A stretch of 64,000 nt of DNA from Nectonema munidae (lineage: Eukaryota; Nematomorpha; Nectonematoida; Nectonematidae), in assembly GCA_030549495.1 (NCBI GenBank), contig JAUIRK010000928.1, positions 943,001 to 1,007,000 on the forward strand, read 5' to 3'. Positions 35,801 through 47,800 of the stretch are shown here, in pieces (position 1 is the first letter of the stretch; every line of letters starts with the position of its first letter). Under the pieces are notes generated by a model that saw nothing but the letters and a program-made list of their open reading frames with translations, had not been told where the DNA came from and ran no database searches. Position numbers and translations under genes: made by a program.

Positions 35801-38800
35801 TAGATTTTCTGACATTCATTTCTCCATATAAAGCTGCACTCGATTGTTTGTACAGGTTACTCCTTATATCTGTAACCCTACCAGTTACAAGTGCCTCATG
35901 TGAGAGAAGCTTTTCAAAGATGAAATTAGTTAAAACTTTTCACAGAAATTCCATGACAAGTAGAAGATTGAGTGATATTGCTTTACTCTCAATTGAAAAA
36001 ATTAATCTAAAGAATTTTGTTGATGAATTTGATAGTCGACATGATAATCGTCGAATTAAGCTGCATTGAAAATTTTAAATTCTTTTTTTTATAAATAAAC
36101 ATTTTTTGTTTTGGAGTGTTTCAGTGATTGTAAATACAAAGCTAAAAAAGTTATATGAAAATTCATTGGAATAATTCAAAGAAAAAAAAGTAAAACATAT
36201 GTATTTGGTAAATTGTAAAATTTATAAAAAATTATCGATTTAAAAACTTGGCCCTTGTTTGGCCCCCTCACTTTTGAAAATCTAGAACCGCCACTGATTA
36301 GACACCCATACACTGAAGTACTTCAATCTTAAAAACAGCTATATAGCCGGATTTTTATAGGAAAGTTATCAAATATGAAACAACTATTTTTAAAGAGACA
36401 GTATAAGACGATTCTCCTTCAATTGAAACTTGCTAGAAGAATGACGAAAGTTTCTTAAAATATGAGGAACTTGTGATATTTCTTGTCGAAGTTGAACCTT
36501 CAATTTTGATTCGATCATTCACAGTAAATTAGATGGTGTTTAAGATGACTTTCTTTGATAAATGAGGCATATTTTTTTTTAATAGTTTTAAAAAAATTGA
36601 TACTAGTCTGTGACTGGTTTGAAGTTTTTATAAATTTTATTTTGTTTACAAGGAAGTTTCGAATTCTCTTAATAAATAAAAGGTATTTAATTTATAATAG
36701 ATTAACTTTGTCGATATAAAATAATGAAAACTTCGATTGATGCTTTTTTGAGAGTCTTCAAGTTCCAATTTTGGGAGTCATAAACAATTACCGTTCTGAT
36801 AAGAGCTTTGTAAATTTGGCCTTTTAATATAAACTAAAATTAGCATCCAATAATTTAAATAACCAACGTGCTTTGTGAATGTATCCTTTATGAATGTTAT
36901 TTTGGCGTAAAAGTGCACTCTATCATCTATCATTCATTGTCGTGACGATGATGATGTGATTGATGCGATAACATCATGATTAGAAATTTTATTGATGAGA
37001 ATTATTGCTGTAGAAATGATTGGATTTATGCCACTTATGTCGAACTACGAACAGTAAAGAATCCATCTAGCATCAACATGCACTCTAGACATTATTGGAG
37101 TATGCGTTTTTATCTAGATCTATGCCTTTGATTCTCTAAGCTAATGTATTAGCTTCGACTTCAAGATCGAACCTTTTTTACTCATAGTTCCAGACAATTG
37201 GCGTAAATGCTTCCTGAAAATTGTTTATTTCTTCAGGTTCGCTTCTGAGATAGCTGGAATTGATGACCTTGGCACAACTGGACGAGGATCCGATATGCAA
37301 ATTGGCACATATGTTGAAAAAATGCTATACTCCGAATTATCTGGAAATGTGATCGATTTATGTCCTGTTGGTGCTTTAACATCCAAGCCATATTCCTTCA
37401 CTGCTCGCCCATGGGAACTAAGATCTTTTGGTGCCATTGATGTTCAAGACGCTATTGGTTCAAACATTATTGTTGGACACCGAGCAGGTTCTGTTATGCG
37501 AATCATTCCGAATTTAAACGAAAGCATTAATGAAGTGATCATTTACACTATCTATTTAGAGATGCATAAATTTTTATCCACATATTTCAGGTTTAACCAG
37601 GTTTCTCCGAAATATATTAATTTCGTAAAGTTTCTCTTGTAGCTCGAGAAACAGTTAAAGATAAGCAGCAACGTAGGTTATGCTAGGTATATTGCACATA
37701 ATTTTAGTTGTCTATATTTTTGGTGTATGTGTTCATTGATGGATTTTCTGCATTCAAAAGACATAAAAAAGGAATTAGTTATATAAATGAAATTCTTTCA
37801 ATGAAATAACTACAAACTATTTACTATAGGATAATAATTGAAAAATAGAAAAGTCAAATAAAAACTTGAAAGAATTATATAGATAACTCCCTATAAGCTT
37901 GATCATTATTATTTACAAATTTTGATGTGTGCAGCTTTTCTGGCAAGAAAAAGAGGTCATCGAATATTTAGAAGGGGAAAGTATAAATTGAGGAAGCAAA
38001 AAAAAAAATCTACAATAGTTTAGGATCAGTAATGCAAATAAAATTTAACTGGATTAAATACTCGTAATATATTTAGTTTAAAACTAAAAAATCCTATATA
38101 TAGCGTCTATGGGTGGCGTGGCAATGAGATAAGAATGCAAAATAGGTCTTACTGGCGTTGAGTAATGTTGCCAGATGTCATGGTTTTCGGGGATTGTCCC
38201 GGTTTTGCCTTCGCCTAACTACGGAATTCCAAAGTATTTATAAGAATCCCGGTTTTTCATTCACTAATCCTTATATGTCGAAAAAGTAGTTTAGAAAAAT
38301 TGAGCTTATATTAAAAATTGATTTTATACAGTGCCGTGCAAACGTTTTCGGCCACCACTGAGAAATAAATCCTTTGAAAAAATCATCATATCTTTATTGA
38401 TTAAATGTTTTTGAAGTAACGTTCGTTATGCCTCATTCCTTTAGGCCTTATAACAGATTTGCATCCATAATACAAAACTTAATTTTGTTATATCGTTGAA
38501 AATAGCTTTAATTGATTTTGATGAAGTAGACAAATCCAATTTCCAAATGAAAATTTTTCAATAAAAATTTGCATAATAATTAAGGTGGTAATAGACATAT
38601 TTATATGGTTTCACATTTTTACAAATTATTTTATCTAATTTTATTTACAAATATTTTTGAAGTTATATCCGCAGGTATCACACCAGATCCCATTGAATTT
38701 AGGTTATTTAATTGGTTAACAATTTTTTCAATCAAATATTGCTTTTTAAATACAAAAAAATATATTTTTAGGATAGAAACTAAAGACAAAATTTAATGAA

Positions 38801-41800
38801 ATAAGAATGACACGACGTACAAAATAGCTTTATCAAATATTTTTTAAAGATATCAAAAAATATTAAGATTTTTAGAACTTTAGTGATGGGAAAAATGATA
38901 TCATAAGAGCTGCTTTCAGCATTACTAAGATCCCAGTTCAGCTCGATGCTCTTCAATGAGAATATTTGGCATCATTTTTACTTGAAATGTTCCTCAGTTT
39001 TTCTTGATTAGTATCTGTAATCGAAAGCATGTCTGAATCGCCTTGTTAGAAAGAACTCATTCTTCCCATATCTCTATAACTTGCATACTACGCAGTTACT
39101 TTTGACTGTCCATCTTTTTTTCGTCATACTACAAATGGGAGATAAGAATGGTGTTAGTCTCTAGTGTTTCAATATTTCTGTCGATTAACAGGAATGGATA
39201 TCAGATAAAACGCGTTTTTCTTATGATGGACTCTCTTATCAGCGTTTAACAATTCCAATGCTCAAGTCAAACGGCACACTTGTTCCTTGTGATTGGGAAA
39301 ATGTTTTGCCTGTTGTCGTAAACACGATTAAATCCATTGAAGATCCCTCTTCCCAGATTTTGGTGGTGGTGGGCGCGTTGTGCGAAGTTGAGTCTATGTA
39401 TGCATTGAAGAGACTTTTCAGCAGTATTGGCGGCACTAAATTTTTCACTGAATTTTCTTTTCCGAAACTTCCATTCGATGAAATGAATCGCTGTCAATAC
39501 ATTCTAAATTCTGAGCTAACAGGTATTACTTTTTTTTCTGCCTTAAATTACATTTTCACGTCCCAATTCCACTAATGCAAACAACGTCTATTTAAACTTC
39601 CTTATAACAAACCAGCTTATTGCGGAACTTAGGGTCAAAGAATTGCGAATTTCTTGGTCCACTATGCGAGTGACACGGTTTTATTCAAATATCCCAGCAC
39701 ATATGTCATATACACAGAGATATTTACTCTACATCTTCAATTATCTTTATTTACTCAATTTATCGTTGTTTTTATATGTCTGTTATAAAGCATTGTATTA
39801 CTACCCTTAATTTTACAACTTAAGAATATGCTACACTCAACAATATGCATAGTATAAGAAGACTACTATTTTGTTTTCTTACGTATACAAAGCAATATAT
39901 AACATATTATCTCAATATGCTGTTTTTTCAGATGTTTCCGTTATAACTTGGCTCTAGAGAAACTCCGTTTGTACTAAATTAATCCGAGCTTCCCGCCATG
40001 TTCATTATAAGGTGATTCCGGTGTGTTCGAAATGAATGAAGAAATAGGAAAATTTTTGATAACCGTCCTTATAGTCCCACATGTTGAATGTTTAAGAAAT
40101 TTCAACATGAAAGTTTTTCAAACTTATTTAAAAAGGAGTGTCAAAAATCATGCAAAATAACTGAGGATAAATAAAAATAACTTATTTTGCCCGAGTTGTA
40201 TATTGGTTGTTTCAGTATTTATAAATTACTAATTTGTTTTAAAATTTTTCAAACTCGAAGGAGCCCACGAATTTATATATGGTAATCATGTATATGAAGG
40301 AACCATGAATGTATATTTTGTAATAGAAATATTTTATTGTTAAAGATTAAATTAGAACTTATCAATAAAGACTAAATTGTATTACCTAGCATCAATGATA
40401 AACTAAAGAAAGATATCACTCTTAGGAACAACTACCATAGGAAATACGATAAATGATTACAAAGTCAAGCTTTATTATAAATAAGAATAATTTTAACATG
40501 TGTAGATATACTGCAAACATCCATAAATTATTTGAGTTTATAAAAAATAAATATTGAACTCTTTATATGTGTATTTAGTGTAAAAAAATACTAATATAAT
40601 TCTTTTTCTCCCTTTTAAAATTTAAGTCCTTTTTCTTCATATTTTCGAAGTTATTCAGTGACCTTAATTATTTCAATGCCTAAGTGATGACCATGTTTTC
40701 ATCCGTGACGATATCTGATATCAAAATATTAATATATCGAACGGTAATATTTTTAAAATTTAATACTGCTGTTTAATACTGCATTATGTAATAGTTAGCT
40801 TGAATGTATTGGTTTTTTAGACCTATAATAGAGTTTTTTTTAACTTTTGGCTTTTTAAGAAATGTTGGGCGAAAATGAGATCTTCGTTTGTAATTCTGAA
40901 ATATGCCTATATTTTGGGTGCCATCTCAGAAAACTGTTCTAGTGACACAGGCTCGATTTTCTGAAGACTATAGATAAAGATAATGGTAGCGTGAGTTGTT
41001 TTCATCGAGAAGGCACAATTGCGCGGCTTGTATCTAACTATGAAGAAAAAAGATTGATGCGGGATCGAACCCAAGACCTTGCGTTATCGAAGCTTAGTAT
41101 CTAATCAACCCTAGCTACGTCCCCTTATTATAAAAATGTGAAACTCGTTGAAAATCTTCATCCAAGTATAAATACAAGTTTAAACAGCGAATTAGAGAAA
41201 ATGTGTATTTCCTTTATTCTCGAATGATCTTTACTAAAACTCCATTTACTTAAACTTTTCTTTTGCTCCAACTACAGTTTCGGCTCCCTGCGATCATCAT
41301 ATGGCATTTTTCTACTCCCTGTAATATATATTCACGTGTTGATCAAATGGCTTATATTGTATGGTCATAATTTCATTGTAGTCTCTGGATAAATTTTATA
41401 ATAGTGATATAAATTTCCTTATACACTATTAGAAATATTTTAAAATGTCCAGTTGTGACAGAGCCCTAGCATTTTCGATAGAGGGATAATTTATTGAAAG
41501 CCGCAAATATTGAAAATATATAGTTTTAGATGTACATAGGATAAGAATTCATTGTTAGAAATGAGAAGATAGGTATAGAGGCATCTGCAGCATTATGTGA
41601 AAGATTGTTCAGCAAACTCAAGCCTTCTACCTAAGGATTCAATGGGTCAGGATAGGCTTATTATTCACTCACTTAGTATCCAATTTGTGAAGATGATTTT
41701 TAAAACTGTAATTTGCTCATACGCGAAAAGTGTTGATGTACTTGTGTAATCTGAAACTTGAGATTTATTTTCTAAGAACATTCTGCATATGGCCTAGTGG

Positions 41801-44800
41801 TAAGAGCGTGATGTCTCGATCCAGATGATCTGTGTTCGATTCCTGGTCGTGACTACACATTCATCTAAATAATTTTTCCTATTTACAATAAAGTACACAT
41901 TCCTTCTTATTAATGTGTCCTGCAGTCTTGCACTAAAAAGTATATTAAATAACATAAGTTAACTTCTTTTGTAATCAGGGCTTGCCGAGTCGGATTAAAA
42001 AGTCAACTCCGACTCCAAGTACTTGAAAACTTGATAAATTTAACACCAACTCTTCACTTCCGACTTCGGCTAAAAAACGGCCATTCCGCCTGCTTACAAA
42101 ACTGTAACTCCTTTTTCATTATTTAAATAGTTAAATATATTATTTGTAATACTTTAAAAACTCGCCTCAAACTCCTAAATTGTATTAGATACTGGCTTTG
42201 ACTCCTATTTCTCCAAAATCTCCACAACCCATCTTGTATTATTCACAATATTTATTGAAGCTAAGAAAAAAATAAAAATGTAATGTAACTGGACACCATT
42301 AGAAAAGTATTACGAATTTCCTCCAATCCCTCTTTATGCCGGCATAGACATCATACTTTAATAACATCTGTTTATTATTCCTTCTCTAGTCAGTGTTGAT
42401 ATTCCCGGATACTTACAGTCTTTCTCCCACGCCCTCGCCTTTCATTCCCCGCCTATCAATATTAGAACACCTATACGTGTATGTAATAAGCAAGCGGATA
42501 CATCGCTACAACCCTAACTTCAAGGGCCTTTAGTTGTTACCGAATTACACGTTGGCTGAGTTTTTGTTTTAAAGTTTTTTTTAGGTGTGGAAAACTGCGA
42601 TCACTTATTTTTGGTTGGATGCAATCCTCGATTTGAAGCAGCCGTATTTAATGCGCGTATCAGAAAGTGCTGGGTTCAAAATGAATTGCCTGTCTCGTAC
42701 TTGGGAGCGCCGATAAATCTAACGTATGAATACAATCACGTTGGTTCCAAATTCTCAGGTACATTTTTTTCATCTTAGCTTCTTGATTAATCTACGTAAT
42801 CATTTCACTAAAATCGACCAGAAAACACTGATAGCGACGTAATTTAGTTAGTTCCCTTTCGTTCGAGTGAATTATAAGATACGTGTATTTAGTGATGTCG
42901 GATGAGCTTAGCACAATTTTTTAAATGCCTTATCTAAGTTTCAGCGTTGTAGTTCCTCACAGTTAAAACGTGAGCAGTGCTAGTCTAAGAAAGAAAACCG
43001 TGGTTTGTATTCACGGAAACATATGCTGAAACAAAATGATGCTTAACATATTCCATAAAACTATGTTGCTATCGAAATACTTATCTTATGTTAGACCAGG
43101 AGTGAATCTCGGATGTTGAGGTAGGGGAGGTGTGCTTTAATTTTTTTGATTTTACTGGCATGTTTTCCTTTTTTCTCATTTTATAGGAGACCTACGCCTC
43201 CTCTATGCTTTCCTTTGTAGATTCAACATGCGTGTGATTTAAACATTTGCTATCTCTCAATCATAACTTCTGAATCGTCATTAGTTGTATGTGAATCATA
43301 GTGTGTCAGGAAACCAAGGTAGAACGTCAACATAAAGTATCTGCATCCTTTTCATATGAATCCATTTTAAATTTGAAATATTGAGAAGTCTTTTTCAAAT
43401 CTTCAGCTCAAAAATCATTAACGTTATACAAAATTGTATTTACTGAAATGAAGTGTTAAATATCATGCAAAATATTAGCGAAAATTAAAAAAAAATATAC
43501 TTATATATTTTTTTTCCTGAGTAGTAAATTCGATGAGACTAAGCTATTTGGGTTTTCAATTTAACTTTACTTAGACTTCAATGCGTGCTTCAATACCAAA
43601 TGACAGTTCACCCCTTTTCAAAAAGGTTATGATTTATTGCAGTAATTAGTTATTATTTTCTGAAGAAGTTATATCATTCAGTTGCTTTTAATCTTCAACT
43701 GTCTTTTTCATCATCGAACATGCGTAACAGATCTGTAAAATTCGGGTAGGTTTGCTCGGGCACCGAACATCCTAATTAACAGGGTAAAAGTTTAAATTTT
43801 ATTCGAGTTTGATCCAGATACCAGTGACATTCTATTTTAAAACGTTTTCAATTACGTTTGTTTTAGTTACTTGCTAACTAATTTTATTTTAGAATTGCAG
43901 ACAACTTTTTAAAAAAATTTTTTTTTATTGCAGACAACGATGCAAATTGTTACAGTTTACAGATATTCAATAAATTTATAATTCTCATAAATACGATATT
44001 TGGAAAATTCGCGTTTGTTAGTTAGCGCATTGAAAATCCTATGGGTTGGGCACAGATTGAAATTACTTTTTTTCGGGTTCGTTTCGGATAGACCAAAAAA
44101 AATCATTTATTTTGGATCGATTCGATATGAGCAAAATCGTTTATTGCAGTTATCTGATGTGTAGTGATGGACCATACAAAGTTTTGTACAATTTCGGTTA
44201 ATGTTCTTAACTGTCTTATGTGTAAAGTTAATCATTTATTTTTAATTATTTTATGTCTTTGGATTTGGAACATCATTAAATCGAGTGTTAATAAATAATT
44301 TTGGTCAATAAAAATTTTAACTTTTAAAATCCCGCCTAAGTATAAAAAGAATGGAGATTGAGGTATTGGAAGGTATTAACGAAATTTTCCGATGCTATTC
44401 CGATATTTAAAAAACACGATTCCGTTAGTGATCCCATCACTAATAATTATTAATACAATCTGTAAAAAGAAAAAACTTGTATATTTCAATATAATCATAA
44501 GTTGAGATTTTATATTCAAAAAATCATTGCTTAAATACACGCCATTACTTAATCATTAACGCCTTTATGAGTCTATAGCACAAAAACGTGATGTGATAGA
44601 ACAAATCTGAAATCAGATTTGGATTCAGCACCCAAATATTAGTCTAAAACTGTTCAGTCCATGCCAGAAAAAAAATTTTTTTTTGTAGACCTGTGTAATA
44701 AACGTTTCTTATGTTGAAATTGTTATCAACATGTCACAGCATTCGATGATATAACCTTGAAACACATCACATTGGCTAGTGTCTTATGCTAAGTTAAATA

Positions 44801-47800
44801 ATAGGCATTTAAAGTTGTATTAACTCATTAAGTGCCAATGCTCCCATTTGGGAACATAAGTAATTTCATCTTCGTCTGCTTTTTTCAATGACTGAATATA
44901 AATCGTCTGCGTTTTTTTAGATATCGTGTGATTTCTATGGTACTTGGGTTAAACAGAGTTAAAAATTTAACTCACTTTTTTTTATACTTTAGTGTGATAT
45001 TTGTTTCAAATTCCTCAAAATAATAAACTCCTTGAATCTTGATATATTCTACAAGGTGATTCTAAAGGTAGCATACATGGGAAAATTTGTTTATTTTTAT
45101 ATAAAAAATAAATTATAAGAGCGGTGTCTGTCATCCCAGATGTCACATCTTGAATGGACGAATTTCACTTGGACGTAAAATCATTTCATTTGGACGAATT
45201 CCAGAAGGAAGAATCCATTTAGTTAGATAGTTATTTTGTTAATAATGATATTACCAATACTAAAAATCTAAAAAGAAAAAAGTAGACCTAATTTGGAATC
45301 GTCCATTGAGAATTTGTGAAAAATTGGTATTTGGAATTAGTCTAAACGGAATGAAAGCTGGGAAAACTTGGTTTGTGCATCTAGAATTCGTCTAATAAAC
45401 AGAAAAATGTTTTAAAAAAAAGTTGCAAGAAAATGTAATTTTTCTTTATGTTTCAAGTTTCTCGATCGTTAAAGACCAGAATAATCTGAGCATGTAGTAG
45501 TAAACTGTGCAAATTAATAATAAAAAAAATATGCTTTTTGTTCATTACATAAAACATTTTTCAATAATTGGGACATAACAAATAGGCTAAATCAAAAAAC
45601 ACTCTCTTTACTAGAGATTTCAACTGTAAGTCCGTCTTATAATCTATCTTGCCCTCGCACTGACAACGTTCAACGAATAATAATAATAATCAGTGGCTGT
45701 ATTTTTTCTATGCTCCATTCTTTAATTAACCATTAACTTTTCCTTATTTGTTATTTTCTAGATTCATTTTTTCTTTTGTTTTTAAATTGAGTTTTTAAAA
45801 ACAAATAGTTTTATTCTATAATTATTATTATTTTTCAAACTATAATTATAAAGTCTTTTTCTTTACATAAATTCGTTAAAAAACTTCCTTATTTAGGTGG
45901 CATATAATATTAACTTGACAGTTGTAAAATTTTAAGCTAACTCTCAGACAGAAACGTTGCTGGTTAAGTGTTGTGATGTCTTTGAACTAATATAATTGTC
46001 CATTGGTCATTAGAGAAAGTATTTGTAAGTAATATGTCTAGGTATTGTAAATAAATATAGCTTTGAAGGGGAATCATATCCTAAAAGAGGGAGATGAGGT
46101 GTCATATTATGAGAGCAAAATAAATTTATTTTTAGACCTAATGGATATTGTTGATGAAAAAAATGTTGAATTTGTGAAAGAGTTGTATCGCGCCAAAAAA
46201 CCCATGATCATTCTTGGAACTTCTGCGTTGCAATCAAATTTTTCTTATGGAAATGATTATGTGTACAAACTGGCACTCAAACTCGCAGCAAATATTCACA
46301 ACAAAGGTGGCATCCAAGACCCCAACTGGAAAGTGTTTAATGTTTTGCATGGCAACGCCTCTCAAGTTGGTGCTATGGATTTGGGGTACAGGAGTGACTT
46401 TGATAGTTGTAGTGATTCCCTGAGTAACGTCAAGTTGGTGTACATGCTTGGAGCTGATGAGTGTGTTGTGAATCGCTCCAAATTTTCCTCTGATTGCACC
46501 TTCATATATCAAGGCCATAATGGTGATGCAGGAGCAGCTTGCGCAGATATCATCCTACCCGGTAAGACCCTTCAAAGTACTTTTTGGTGATGCAACGTTC
46601 AAACCAATTGTTATTTGTGTACCATACTACTTTTAAACCACACCGCATTTTAAGATGAAAGTATTTTTGAGTGTAGTGCATACCAGTGGCAGATCCAAGG
46701 GGGAGGCCTCATGGGCCTAGACCCCTCCTATGAAAAATGGCTTCGAAAATTACCCTTACATGTATAAAAAATAAATTTTCGCAATTTATTCATGGCAAAA
46801 TAATGTCAAAAATATGAAAACATAGGTAATTAGTGATTCTAAAACACATAATACAGCTGTCGTATTCTCTGAAGACATTTAGCATAATTGCAAAAAATTA
46901 AATAGATTTAGCCCCCCCCCCCGCCCCCCAATTTATGGATCAGCCACTGGTGCGTACTATCTATAAATATAGAGCGAACAAAAGTGAATGAGGTAAATTT
47001 TTCATGAAACAAAAAAAGCAAATAATAATTTAAATGAAGTTTTTTAAGAACAATACAAAATCAAAAAAATTTTGAAGTCAGTGAAAAATCAATAAATACA
47101 AAATCTTTACACATTAAATTTTTTTAAATATCCCGCAGAAAATTTTCGCCGTTACAAAATTGTTCAGTAACTTCAAGCTTTGTTTGTTGTCCTTCAAATA
47201 TTAAATATTTGTAAAGGCATTTTGATGTATTATTATATTCTATCCAATTTCAATTTATTTTTATGATTTCAAACTAGCCTATTTTTTCAATAGAATCGTT
47301 TTCCTATTAAAAACAAAATAATAGTAATTTTATAATAAACAGAATGTATCTGTTTTGTACAATGAAGGAATTTTTGCCATTAAGTCAAAAATCTAATCCA
47401 AAAAGTCAAAAATATATTGCCCAGTTAAGGCCGGATTGCTTAGAATTGAGAGTCAAGTGATTAAATTGACCATGTTTCTAATTTTAATTAGTTCAGCAGA
47501 TCATATTTAATTTATTCATAACTAAAATCCGACATAACTAATCAATCAATTCAGGGTTTCGTTAAAATAACGAGACGATTAACAAATTAACCTTTATGCA
47601 CACTACATTTGTTTTTGATATTAACTGAACTAATATTCATAATCCTCCTTGGTACTGGGGAATAAAATATAAATTAGACGCAAAAATCAATTTTTTAAAT
47701 CACTACTACGGAAATATATGGATGACATTATTTGCATAATTAAACAATAAACGACTTATTTGTTCCTATTTTTAGAACTAATTTCAATGCAAAGACTAAT

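Noticed and set aside
41570..41700. hAT-like C-terminus ([12 protein letters not shown])
   Set aside because: Only about a dozen residues match, and a stop follows at once. Too short to call.
46063..46590. Stand-alone 175-codon gene
   Set aside because: It is exon 7 of NDUFS1 read through its splice donor, and its apparent start is a TTG inside the exon.
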